Below are positions 15,494-24,500 of a DNA stretch of 64,000 nucleotides, in pieces (within the stretch, counting starts at the first letter, position 1; each line of letters opens with the position of its first letter). The notes beneath the pieces were generated by a model. It was not told where the DNA came from and did no database searches. It saw only the letters and a list, made by a program, of their open reading frames with translations. Position numbers and translations under genes: made by a program. The DNA is taken from NCBI GenBank assembly GCA_045636125.1, contig JAZTWX010000027.1, positions 1 through 64,000 of the forward strand. The letters run 5' to 3'. This DNA is from HGM04593 sp045636125 (GTDB lineage Bacteria > Bacteroidota > Bacteroidia > Bacteroidales > Bacteroidaceae).

Positions 15494-16732
15494 ATGAAAA
15501 AAGAACTCTTGTTTTATAACCAAATAGAATTTGAGTCAATAAAGACATTGTTTAAGTCTTTAGAGTATGAGGTGATAAGTTTAAGTTACTTTTTAGACGA
15601 CTTGAAGGATCTTAACAAATTCACTCCTTACAAAAGTGGCGTATGTGTTATTGATGTATCGATATTAGGTGGAGGATATTATAATACGGGGGCTATTCAG
15701 GCTATTGGAGAAAATGTGTTTAGGATATTCACTAATGAAGAAATTATTTATATCTGCGACAATAGACATCATGATCAACTTAAATATGAATTAAGATATT
15801 GTTTTGAACAATTTATAGACATCAAAGAAAAATACGATATTTTCTTTGAACAATTGCCTAGTCCTATAATTGCGACAGATAGAATACATAAGAAGATTAC
15901 AGATTTTACTCCTGAAGAATTTGAAGCATTTTTTAAATCATTTAGAAAATCTTTATACGGACATGAGAAGTTTAAAGATGATTTTTATGAAATCGCAAAA
16001 TCATTTCGATTATTTAATAAAATCGGAGAACACAAAGTACTATCGTTGTTCTTATTAGGAGAATCAGGTGTTGGTAAGACAGAAGTTGCTAGGGCGTTAT
16101 ACAAATGCCTTGGAGGCGAGGAAAATTTAGCAAAAGTAAATTTCGGAAATTATAGTAATGAGTTCTCTTTAAGTTCATTAATAGGCAGTGCTCGTGGCTA
16201 CATCGGAAGCGATGATGGTGAGATTTTTATTCGTGTTCGTAATACAGATGTAGGCGTTATTCTAATCGATGAATTTGAAAAATCCAATGCTACACTATTT
16301 AATTTCTTTTTGGATGTACTAGAGAGTGGTAAGATGGTAAGTTCTCAAGCTGTAGAAATAGACATCAATGGTTTTATAATCATATTCACTTCAAATATCA
16401 CCAAAGAAGAATTCCCTAGTAGGATTTCACCAGAACTGCGCTCAAGGTTTGATTACAAAGGGCATTTTACAAGACTATCTAATCAAGATAAAAGAAAATA
16501 TGTAGAATATCGTATAGGTTCTATTATAAGAAAATACAATGAACATTACAAGGAATCATTAGGTAAAGATGTTGTAAACTATTTTGTAACAAATATACCT
16601 GTAGACAAGTATGAGAACATGAGAGATATTAACAAAAGGATTAAGATTGAATTTGTAAAATACATAGAGAAGGCCAAACCTATTCAACATAAAGTAAATA
16701 TTCTATCTTCAATTTTTAAAATAGGCACATAA
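15494..16732 (+). CDS. Clp/Hsp100-type AAA+ ATPase
   Basis: 412 residues. Residues 1-130 form an unfamiliar alpha/beta domain (GVCVIDVSILGGGYYN). The AAA+ module has Walker A (LGESGVGKTEVARAL, about residue 189), Walker B (VGVILIDEFEKSN, about 254), sensor 1 (IIIFTSNIT, about 297) and an arginine finger (SPELRSRFDYKG, about 315). This arrangement matches the second ATPase domain of ClpA/ClpB (AAA_2 with a small lid). The N-terminal chaperone domains of ClpB are absent, as is any ClpP-binding loop that I can see. It probably remodels or assembles its DUF6414-like partner or a nearby effector. This is the last gene of the candidate module at 11635-16732. Confidence 0.8.
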   Translation: MKKELLFYNQIEFESIKTLFKSLEYEVISLSYFLDDLKDLNKFTPYKSGVCVIDVSILGGGYYNTGAIQAIGENVFRIFTNEEIIYICDNRHHDQLKYELRYCFEQFIDIKEKYDIFFEQLPSPIIATDRIHKKITDFTPEEFEAFFKSFRKSLYGHEKFKDDFYEIAKSFRLFNKIGEHKVLSLFLLGESGVGKTEVARALYKCLGGEENLAKVNFGNYSNEFSLSSLIGSARGYIGSDDGEIFIRVRNTDVGVILIDEFEKSNATLFNFFLDVLESGKMVSSQAVEIDINGFIIIFTSNITKEEFPSRISPELRSRFDYKGHFTRLSNQDKRKYVEYRIGSIIRKYNEHYKESLGKDVVNYFVTNIPVDKYENMRDINKRIKIEFVKYIEKAKPIQHKVNILSSIFKIGT

Positions 16733-16763
16733 TAATTTAATGAATTAACGGAATTATATCAAT

Positions 16764-17630
16764 ATGTCAAAAATATCCATTCGATTCTATAATGATCGTG
16801 AGGTGCGAGCTGTTTGGGATGAGGAGAAATCTAAGTGGTGGTTCTCGGCGGTTGATATTGTGGCTGCCATCACCGATAGTCCCAATCCGAGAAAGTATTG
16901 GAGCGTATTGAAGACTCGACTAAAGAAGGATAATAACGAGTTGACTACAAAATGTAGTCAACTGAAACTTACTGCTGCTGATGGTAAGAAATATGCAACA
17001 GACTGCTTTATACAAGATGATATAACCGAATTGGTAAAAGCTATTCCAAGCAAGCGAAGTACTGATTTTCTCGACTGGTTTACATACAGCGACAACACCA
17101 TTGACGGACAGAGTCGCAAGAAGGCTTATTCGTTGTTTGAGAGTGGTATGCTGAATAGTTTGGAGCCGGGTTGTATTAAATGTTTGCAACAGATTCACGC
17201 TTACCTGTTTGGTGGTTTGTATGAATTTGCTGGGCAGATTCGCACAAAGAATATCAGCAAGGGTGGTTTTACATTTGCTAATGCATTGCACTTCTCAACC
17301 ATCTTACCAACAATTGAGAGTATGCCCGAAACCACCTTCGATGAGATTGCCGACAAGTATGTTGAAATGAATGTTGCTCATCCATTTATGGAGGGCAATG
17401 GTCGTAGCACTCGCATATGGTTAGACCTTATGTTCAGACGTTCATTGAAGAAGTGTGTCGATTGGAGTAAGATTGATAAAAACGACTATTTGAACGCTAT
17501 GCGAAAAAGTGTGGTTGATTCATCGGATATCAAAAGACTTTTGGAGTCTGCATTGACTGACAAGATCAATGACCGCGAAACTTTTATGAAAGGTATCGAC
17601 TATTCGTACTATTACGAACAGGCAGAGTAA
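16764..17630 (+). CDS. Bro-N / Fic fusion protein
   Basis: 288 residues. The N-terminal 105 residues are a Bro-N domain (VRAVWDEEKSKWWFSAVDIV, then NPRKYWSVLKTRLKK), a DNA-binding module common in phage antirepressors. The rest is a Fic domain with the complete active-site motif HPFMEGNGRSTR (about residues 210-221). Fic enzymes transfer AMP or other nucleotide parts to proteins. No clear inhibitory (S/T)xxxE(G/N) helix or antitoxin gene is seen beside it. It lies 31 bases after the AAA+ gene and 3 bases before the YdeI fragment. Base use is mixed, more GC-rich in the Fic half. It may be a toxin, a regulator of the island, or a passenger. Confidence 0.85.
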   Translation: MSKISIRFYNDREVRAVWDEEKSKWWFSAVDIVAAITDSPNPRKYWSVLKTRLKKDNNELTTKCSQLKLTAADGKKYATDCFIQDDITELVKAIPSKRSTDFLDWFTYSDNTIDGQSRKKAYSLFESGMLNSLEPGCIKCLQQIHAYLFGGLYEFAGQIRTKNISKGGFTFANALHFSTILPTIESMPETTFDEIADKYVEMNVAHPFMEGNGRSTRIWLDLMFRRSLKKCVDWSKIDKNDYLNAMRKSVVDSSDIKRLLESALTDKINDRETFMKGIDYSYYYEQAE

Positions 17631-17633
17631 TTA

Positions 17634-17969
17634 ATGGAAATCATCAATTTATTACATGTCTCTTCCCGTGCGGAACTCAGGCAATGGCTTGCAGAGAGCC
17701 ACGACTGGGAGAAATGTTGTTGGGTGGTTACTTATCGTGGCCAGTGTCCGCCGGAGTGGCCGGCTGTTCCGTATGTGGAGGTTGTTGAGGAGGCTCTCTG
17801 CTTCGGTTGGATTGACAGCACGCTAAAGCGTCTTCCTGATGGGCGGTTGGCTCAACGCCTTTCTCCTCGTCGTCCTAAAAGCCATTGGACTCAACTGAAT
17901 ATTGACCGATGTGCTGCTCTTGAAGCCCGGGGGTTAATGACTGATGCCGGCAGGCGGGTGTTGCCATAA
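17634..17969 (+). pseudogene. YdeI/OmpD-associated family protein, 3'-truncated
   Basis: 111 residues matching the N-terminal part of the YdeI family (VVEEALCFGWIDSTLKRLPD, then QRLSPRRPKSHWTQLN and RGLMTDAGRRVLP). The family is normally close to 190 residues; the frame stops right after VLP and no frame downstream continues it. The 98 bases to the next gene hold no recognisable remainder. GC-rich composition matches the core genes to the right, so this is probably a chromosomal gene cut at the right edge of the island. Confidence 0.75.
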
Positions 17970-18067
17970 GCTTAAAACTTGTTTTGTGAAAGCATAAAGG
18001 GTGGCGTGTTGTTACTCCATAGTGTAAATGAGGATTTGAGGGCAAGCATAACGCTGATATCCGCTTT

Positions 18068-19111
18068 TTAGTCATTTACATTCACTATCGTCACCTTTAT
18101 CACTCTATCCAATTTATTCTCGAAGATACGATAGGCTTCTTCAATCTCACTCAAGGGGAATCGATGCGTAATGAGTGGAGTGGTGTCAATCTTTCCTTGC
18201 TCAATCAGGCGAAGGACTTCTTCGCAATCGCATCCATCCACGCCACCGGTCTTGAAGGTGAGGTTCTTGCCATACATTTCGGGTAAAGGAAGAACTTGTG
18301 GTTGGTCGTAAAGAGCCACCACCGTTACGATGGCATTCGGACGGGCACACTCCCACGCCAAACGGAAGGTGTCATCGGCTCCGGCTACTTCAAGCACTCG
18401 GTCGGCTCCACCATGGTCGCTATTCTTCATAATAAAGTCCTTGCACTCTTCGGGGGTAGTGAGCAACACATCGGGGTAATGTTCACGCACGAAACGACGT
18501 CTTTCTTCGGACTTTTCGCACACGATGATGCGTTTGGGTTGCTTCAACATCACACAAAGCAAGGTGCATATGCCAGTAGGCCCCGCTCCGATGATCAAGA
18601 CGGTGTCATTTTCGGTAATCTCCGAAATGCGTGCTGCCCAAAAACCGGTGGCCAACACGTCGCCCACCAACAAAGCCTGTTCATTGGTCACGCTATCGGG
18701 AATACGGTTCAATCCTTGATTGGCCAAAGGTACACGCACATATTCCGTCTGTCCACCATCGATACGACATCCCAATGCCCAACCGCCATTCGGGTTGGTG
18801 CAGTTGTTTACATAGCCATTCTTGCAGAAGAAGCACTCTCCGCAAAAGGTCTCCACATTTACGGTTACTCGGTCACCTGGCTTTACATGGGGAACTTCAG
18901 AACCGATTTCTTCCACCACGCCCACCATTTCGTGGCCCACAGTAATGCCCGGAACGGCACGAGGCACGCTTCCATGCTTGATATGCAGGTCACTTGAACA
19001 GATGCTACTCATCGTCACACGAACAATGGCATCGGTAGATTCTATCAATGTAGGCTTCGGCTTCTCCACCAAAGCGAACTTTCCTTTTTCTATATATGTG
19101 TATGCTAACAT
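18068..19111 (-). CDS. zinc-dependent alcohol dehydrogenase (MDR family)
   Basis: 347 residues of a medium-chain dehydrogenase. The catalytic zinc site is visible (SSICSSDLHIKHG with Cys about 38, GHEMVGVVEEIG with His-Glu about 60), as is the structural zinc loop with four Cys (ETFCGECFFCKNGYVNNCTN) and the NAD(P) Rossmann motif VLIIGAGPTGICTL (about residue 172). The substrate is not determinable; secondary alcohols or polyols are usual. Full length. It lies 89 bases downstream of the LytTR regulator on the same strand, so co-transcription is possible. Confidence 0.9.
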   Translation of the reverse strand: MLAYTYIEKGKFALVEKPKPTLIESTDAIVRVTMSSICSSDLHIKHGSVPRAVPGITVGHEMVGVVEEIGSEVPHVKPGDRVTVNVETFCGECFFCKNGYVNNCTNPNGGWALGCRIDGGQTEYVRVPLANQGLNRIPDSVTNEQALLVGDVLATGFWAARISEITENDTVLIIGAGPTGICTLLCVMLKQPKRIIVCEKSEERRRFVREHYPDVLLTTPEECKDFIMKNSDHGGADRVLEVAGADDTFRLAWECARPNAIVTVVALYDQPQVLPLPEMYGKNLTFKTGGVDGCDCEEVLRLIEQGKIDTTPLITHRFPLSEIEEAYRIFENKLDRVIKVTIVNVND

Positions 19112-19200
19112 AATTGTCTATTATATCATCAACATAATCCGTCCTTCTGCCAGTTGCCTTTGGCGAGTCTTGGCTAATGTTTTGAGGTTTGGCTGTGTGC

Positions 19201-19680
19201 TCAATAATCGCATATAAGCCTTATGTCGTTGTCGTCGATAGCTGTTTGTTTGTGTCCCCTTAACATACCGCTGCTTTTGATGTCGCCGGGCCGCATATTT
19301 ATGCTCCTTACCATGCCGTTCTTTCTGTTCTCTATGAGGAGGTTCATGAGTTTCTTCAACGCCTCGCGCGAGGCGTTGAAGAATGTTTTTTCTCCTGTTG
19401 GCTGGTTCATTTCAAGTGTTTGCCTGGTGATGTTTACGCACAGCAGCTCGTTCAGGTTTATGATGAGACTTTTGCCCACACGCACAAAGCTGTGGTTGGT
19501 GTAGGAGAGTTGTTCCTTTATTATGTTTTCCACTTGCCCCAGCTGGAAGGAGAGCAGGTAGTCGTTGCCGTTGGAGTAGTGGAGGTTGCAGTAATTGCCG
19601 TCGGCCTCGATGCTGATTATGTGTTTGGGGTCGAAACTGTAGGCTTCGTTTACGGTGTGTATCAATAATTTCTCTTTCAT
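19201..19680 (-). CDS. LytTR-type DNA-binding protein, no receiver domain
   Basis: 159 residues. Residues 1-115 form a LytTR domain (AYSFDPKHIISIEADGNYCN, then SFVRVGKSLIINLNELLCVN and FFNASREALKKLM). There is no response-regulator receiver and no membrane segment, a stand-alone form frequent in Bacteroidales. It has an odd 40-residue basic tail. It starts 11 bases after the stop of the large helicase gene, so it belongs to that operon and may control it. An alternative frame over the last part and beyond reads as protein and ends AEGRIMLMI (stop at about 19123); see findings. Confidence 0.85.
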   Translation of the reverse strand: MKEKLLIHTVNEAYSFDPKHIISIEADGNYCNLHYSNGNDYLLSFQLGQVENIIKEQLSYTNHSFVRVGKSLIINLNELLCVNITRQTLEMNQPTGEKTFFNASREALKKLMNLLIENRKNGMVRSINMRPGDIKSSGMLRGHKQTAIDDNDIRLICDY

Positions 19681-19691
19681 GTTCCAAATGG

Positions 19692-22600
19692 TTATGCACG
19701 TTTAACTTCGTTTATTATATTGTCCAACACGTGTTCGGGGCGCTCGAACCAGTCGAGTGTCCATATTCGTTTTATGCTCCAATCGAGGGAGTGGAGAACC
19801 GACGGTTGCACAATCTCGCGGTCGCTCATTGTGGGGATGGCGTGGTATATCTTGTCGTCGAGCAGAATTCCCATTGAGTACTTTCCTTCGTTCTGTGGGT
19901 CGTGTATTGCTATGTTCACCTTGAAGCGGGATTTTCCCACGAAGGTGTCGACCTGCAACCCTTTCTCCTGTAGCTTCTGGGCTATTTGCAGGGTGATGAC
20001 CTTTTCCATTGACTGGTCGTCGCTGAAGTAGGCGTTCTCGATGAGTGTCCCGTGTTCGGCGTAATCGAGGAAGCGGTGCAACCCTTGTACTCCTTTGGCG
20101 TTGGAACGTCGGAGGTCGATGTCGTGGGCGTGGAGTGAAGAAAATACCATCATCTCGTACCTCGAGCGTGTGACTGCAACATTTAGTCGTCTCTCGCCGC
20201 CGGCAAGGTTCAACGGGCCGAAGTTCATTGAGATTTTCCCGTTCTTGTCGGGCCCGTAACCCACCGAGAAGAGTATTACGTCGCGTTCGTCGCCCTGCAC
20301 ATTTTCGAGGTTTTTTATGAAAATGGGTTCGCCGCTCTCTTCGGCCCACGCTTTGAGCTGTCGGTTCTGTTCCATACGTGTTTCGAGCAGGTCCTCAATG
20401 AGGTATTGTTGCTGCACGTTGAAACTGATGACTCCAATTGATAACTTGCGCAGCTGCTCGTCGCTCAGGCGGCGTTCAATCTCGTTCACAATGGCAATGG
20501 CTTCGTTCTTGTTACTTCTGCTTCCGCCCTTTTTGTAGGTTCCTTTTACTGGCACGTAGTGAACCCTGCGCTCCCTGTCGTCGATGGCGGGGAAGGTGTG
20601 GAGCTTGTTTTCGTAATATTCGTTGTTGCTGAAGCTTATGAGGCTCTCGTGCTTGCTGCGGTAGTGCCAAGAGAGGAGGAGCGACTGCATTTTGAGCGCC
20701 TGGCAATCCTCGAGTATGCTTTCGAGGTCGTCCACATCGAATTCCTCTTCGGTTGTCTTGTTGCTTGTGAAGAAGGTGGTGGGTGGCATCTGCTTGGTGT
20801 CGCCCACAATTATTATTGTTTTTCCACGGGCAATTGCTCCCACTGCTTCGTTGGTGGGTATCTGCGATGCTTCGTCGAAGATTACAAGGTCGAACATATC
20901 CTGCTTTACCTCGAGGAACTGTGCTACCGACATAGGGCTCATAAGCAGGCAGGGGCAGAAGTGGGCAAGGACATCGGGGCATTGCTCGAAGAGGCGCCTT
21001 ATTGTGATGCCACGGCCATTGTTCGATATTGCCTTGTGGATAACGAGCGACTGTTCGCTCAACTTCTCGTTAGTGTCGGCAGCTTTAGCTCTGTGGAGCA
21101 GACGGTTGAAGAGTTCGTGCTTGCTCAAATCCTGGAAACTGCGGGCCAGTTCCTTGTAGTGGCTCACCTTTTCGTCGAAAAGCATGCCGTTGAACATATC
21201 GGCTGTTGGGTTGTTGGCAATGAGGCGGGTTGCAACCTCGTAGAAATAGGTCGCAAAATATCTGCTCTTTAGTTCGGGGAGCGATATCTCCTCTCTCTCC
21301 ATAATGGTGGCTATCTCACCCATATTCTTAAGGCGAAGATCCTCTTTTATGAGACACCATTGTTTCCAGTCCTTGAGTGCGTTCAAGTGCTGCGACCAGT
21401 GTTTCAGCTTCTCCTCGAGTTCGTTAACCGAAAGCAGTGACCACTGTTCCACATCGAGCCACGAACGGAACTTGCCAAAGGTCTCTTCCCACTCGCTGTA
21501 GGATGCAAGAATGCCGGTCAGGTTTTCCTTTGCATCAATCTGCTTGTGCAAAGGCTTCTCGTCGAGGGCGAGTAGTGAGTCGATGAAGGTGTCTACCTCG
21601 CTCCACGAAACGCAGGCGCCTTGTTGTTTTACTTTGCGCCACAGTGCCCATCGTTTGAAGAACCTTGTAAATGAACCGGAACGCTGCATGCTTCTCTTTC
21701 TGCTCTCGAGCTCCTTTATGTTTGATGAGAATATTTCGGTTGTAGCCGACCGGAGCACCGCCTGACGCATTGCCTGAATATCTTTTATCTCGCTGAACAG
21801 TGCGTGTATCTTGCCCAGTGAAACGGGTGGAATCTCCCCGGTGATTGTGGCTGCACGCTCAACGGTGTGCTTGAGATTGGCAAGGCTTTCGAGACATTTT
21901 CTCATAGCCTGTTTCAGCTCGGGCAGGTGTGCCATTGTGTGGGCTGTTGTCCTTGTGCCAAGAAGCGGGTGCTGCGATGGTTGCCCGATGAGGCGTATGA
22001 TGGCTCCAAGACGGTCGACATAATATTCGTGCTCGGCAAGGTTCTTTGCGTTTATGTTTGGGCGTTTTGCATCTTCGAGCTCCAGCAGGCCGTGCTCGTT
22101 GAAACGGCAGTAGTGCATAATGCTTTCGTAGATGGAAAACTCCTCTTTCTCCACGCTGCAATGCAGTGCGTCGACAAGCTTCATGAGCTCTTTCCTTTGA
22201 GCGTATAGCTGTTCTGCAGTGTGCGCATGTTCGTTGGTTGCTGCGGCAACTTCAATGTTTGCGAGTACCGAGGAGAGCTGCTGAATGAGATGTCGTTTGG
22301 TGGCTTTGTTTGAGTGCAGTTCGAGGCAGAAATTGCCCAGGCCCAGTTTTTCCAGGCGTTCCTGCACGACGGAGAGAGCAGCCATTTTTTCGGCTACGAA
22401 CAACACTCTTTTGCCGTGATAGAGGGCATTTGTTATTATGTTGGTAATGGTTTGCGACTTACCGGTGCCTGGAGGGCCGTGCAGGATAAAGCTTTTGCCT
22501 TTGGTGGATGCTACGATTGCCGATAACTGCGACGAGTCGAAGGGGAGTGGGGTGCACATGTCGCTTGGCTTTATCTCGTGGTCAAGATTTATCTCCTCTT

Positions 22601-24500
22601 TTTCCTCGAACGGGATTATATCACTCTCGACCAATGCATCGATAATGGGGCTTTCCTGCATTTTGTCGCCGTGGGAATGAATGTCGTTCCACATTACGAA
22701 CTTGTTGAAGCTGAATATGCCCATCATGCACTCCTCGAGCACGTTCCAGCAGGGTTTCTTCACCAACCCCTGGCGTATGGTTGTAAGTAGTTGCTGCAGG
22801 TCAATGTTTCCCTCGGCGTTGACAATATCGTCGAGACCGTCGAACTCAATCTCATAGTTTTGTTTGAGGTATTCGAACAGGGTGACATTGAGCATAATCT
22901 CTTCTCCGCGCCACTTTACGTGGTATATCTGGTTCTTGTAGCTGAACTCCACGGGTACCAGGAGAATGGGGGCGAAGAAGGGCACGCCGCTCTCGTCGGT
23001 CCATTGCATGAGGCCGAAACTCATGAAAAGTGAGTTGGCGCCGTTCTCCTCCATCATTAGGCGGGCTGTGCGGCGAAGCTTTTTAAGTGTCTCCAACGTG
23101 CCTTTTTCGTCGAGGTAGCTATGGATGCGGGCGTTCTTTATGTCGTCCTTTACCAGGTTTATCATCTCCATATTGAGCTGGGCAGAATCGAATATGTTCT
23201 CGGCATTTGAATCGAATTCCACGGCCTGGGGCTTCTCGTCGATGCGGAACCCTTTGTTGAGCTCGAGTATCTTGTTGGCAATATCGTCGAGATTAACCGA
23301 CATGAGCTGGATGGTAGATGTCATTCTCACATTCAGCAATGTGTTCCGCATTGTGAAGTCGAGGAGCTTGCGTTCCCACAAAATCTGTTTTGTGGGTTTT
23401 ACACTCTCCAGCTTCTCCTGCTCGTCATTGGTGGAAGAATTCAAGCGCTTGCCTATGTAAGGGGTTTCCTCCTCTTCGGCAAGGACCCACCCGCCGTTCT
23501 GTTTTGTGATTTGTGGCAGTGGTATGAAGCCCTCGAGGCGGCAACGGTAAACATCGATGAACAGCTGGAACATCTCTTTTGAGTTGAGGGATGTGAGACC
23601 GAGCTCCACTGATGCCTCGAACGGTATTTCTTCGGCTTTGGCAAGGGTGGTGGGTTCCATTACTATGATGTTCTCCATCCCCTTCGCTGTGTTTTTTAGG
23701 AGGAAGGTGATGTCGTCGTCGGCGCTGCGGTAATGGCTGTCGGCTATGAGCCACGCGCCCAAGTAGATGTGCCCTTGTTCCAGAATGGGCAGGGTATTTA
23801 TGCCAATGTATTCGAGACAGGCGGCAAAGAGCAATGTCAAGTCGAGGCAATTGCCAAGCTTGTTGCCAACGACCTCGTTGGCAAGGCGTATGCGCTGCCC
23901 TTTCTTTTCGTAAGACGGAGCTTCCACGGTGTAGGAGAGTTGCTCTTCCTGCAAGGAGTAATAGATTGCTGCTATTTGCGAACGCACGTTCTCTTTGCTG
24001 CCGCACATGTAACCGGTGAAGTCACTTGTGTTGCATAGGCGCTTGAGGTGCTGCGATGCGCGTTTCACAATTGCGGCAATGCAGGGGTGGTTGGGAGTGA
24101 TGAACGACGCCAGCAATTGGGGGTAACAGTCGTACCCGTTCCATTGGTTGTATGCCATAAAGGATATGGGGAACAGTTGCTCTTTTATGGTCTCCTCGCC
24201 GGCCTTTATTTTCAATGTGAGGTTCGAGGCTACCTTTTCGGTCAATGAAAGCAGTTTGTCGGTCTTTACCTGCAACTTTATGTCCTGTATCCTTATTCTT
24301 TGTTTAGCATCGAGGCGGAAGCTCATTGAGGTATATTGCTCGATGTACTCGCCTGATATTTCCAGTTGGATGTATTCTAAATCGGCCCCTGAATTGTTCT
24401 CAATGATGCACCAATTGCAGATGTTCATTTTTGACTGCACTAATGCATAGTTTACTTCTTCCAAGTAATCGAGTGCCAAAGCAATGCTGTTGTTGTTCAT
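19692..24500 (-). CDS. DUF4011-type superfamily 1 helicase with TGase-like and nuclease-like domains
   Basis: 1602 residues. Domains in order: an Ig-like N-terminus (1-150); a transglutaminase-like fold (about 170-330, GNCLDLTLLFAACLEYIG and EQGHIYLGAWL); DUF4011 (about 370-560, WERKLLDFTMRNTLLN); an SF1 Upf1-like helicase with Walker A HGPPGTGKSQT (about 685) and motif II VIFDEASQIPTNEAVGAIA, then GDTKQMPP, and motifs V/VI near VQGDERDVILFSVGYG and LNVAVTRSRYEM; and a C-terminal Vsr/MTES_1575-like region (about 1490-1595, ending KRIWTLDWF). COG1112 helicases of this class occur in Mokosh and related anti-phage systems, but here the only close partner is a LytTR gene. The nuclease-like part seems degenerate. 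Confidence 0.87.
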   Translation of the reverse strand: MNNNSIALALDYLEEVNYALVQSKMNICNWCIIENNSGADLEYIQLEISGEYIEQYTSMSFRLDAKQRIRIQDIKLQVKTDKLLSLTEKVASNLTLKIKAGEETIKEQLFPISFMAYNQWNGYDCYPQLLASFITPNHPCIAAIVKRASQHLKRLCNTSDFTGYMCGSKENVRSQIAAIYYSLQEEQLSYTVEAPSYEKKGQRIRLANEVVGNKLGNCLDLTLLFAACLEYIGINTLPILEQGHIYLGAWLIADSHYRSADDDITFLLKNTAKGMENIIVMEPTTLAKAEEIPFEASVELGLTSLNSKEMFQLFIDVYRCRLEGFIPLPQITKQNGGWVLAEEEETPYIGKRLNSSTNDEQEKLESVKPTKQILWERKLLDFTMRNTLLNVRMTSTIQLMSVNLDDIANKILELNKGFRIDEKPQAVEFDSNAENIFDSAQLNMEMINLVKDDIKNARIHSYLDEKGTLETLKKLRRTARLMMEENGANSLFMSFGLMQWTDESGVPFFAPILLVPVEFSYKNQIYHVKWRGEEIMLNVTLFEYLKQNYEIEFDGLDDIVNAEGNIDLQQLLTTIRQGLVKKPCWNVLEECMMGIFSFNKFVMWNDIHSHGDKMQESPIIDALVESDIIPFEEKEEINLDHEIKPSDMCTPLPFDSSQLSAIVASTKGKSFILHGPPGTGKSQTITNIITNALYHGKRVLFVAEKMAALSVVQERLEKLGLGNFCLELHSNKATKRHLIQQLSSVLANIEVAAATNEHAHTAEQLYAQRKELMKLVDALHCSVEKEEFSIYESIMHYCRFNEHGLLELEDAKRPNINAKNLAEHEYYVDRLGAIIRLIGQPSQHPLLGTRTTAHTMAHLPELKQAMRKCLESLANLKHTVERAATITGEIPPVSLGKIHALFSEIKDIQAMRQAVLRSATTEIFSSNIKELESRKRSMQRSGSFTRFFKRWALWRKVKQQGACVSWSEVDTFIDSLLALDEKPLHKQIDAKENLTGILASYSEWEETFGKFRSWLDVEQWSLLSVNELEEKLKHWSQHLNALKDWKQWCLIKEDLRLKNMGEIATIMEREEISLPELKSRYFATYFYEVATRLIANNPTADMFNGMLFDEKVSHYKELARSFQDLSKHELFNRLLHRAKAADTNEKLSEQSLVIHKAISNNGRGITIRRLFEQCPDVLAHFCPCLLMSPMSVAQFLEVKQDMFDLVIFDEASQIPTNEAVGAIARGKTIIIVGDTKQMPPTTFFTSNKTTEEEFDVDDLESILEDCQALKMQSLLLSWHYRSKHESLISFSNNEYYENKLHTFPAIDDRERRVHYVPVKGTYKKGGSRSNKNEAIAIVNEIERRLSDEQLRKLSIGVISFNVQQQYLIEDLLETRMEQNRQLKAWAEESGEPIFIKNLENVQGDERDVILFSVGYGPDKNGKISMNFGPLNLAGGERRLNVAVTRSRYEMMVFSSLHAHDIDLRRSNAKGVQGLHRFLDYAEHGTLIENAYFSDDQSMEKVITLQIAQKLQEKGLQVDTFVGKSRFKVNIAIHDPQNEGKYSMGILLDDKIYHAIPTMSDREIVQPSVLHSLDWSIKRIWTLDWFERPEHVLDNIINEVKRA

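Noticed and set aside
1..18000. Integrase, transposase or flanking direct repeats for the defence island
   Set aside because: No tyrosine/serine recombinase or IS transposase reads in any frame, and I could not find a matching repeat at the two edges.
19412..24450. Many long open frames opposite the large helicase and LytTR genes
   Set aside because: Antisense shadows with Arg/Pro/His- or Cys/Phe-rich composition and no recognisable domains.
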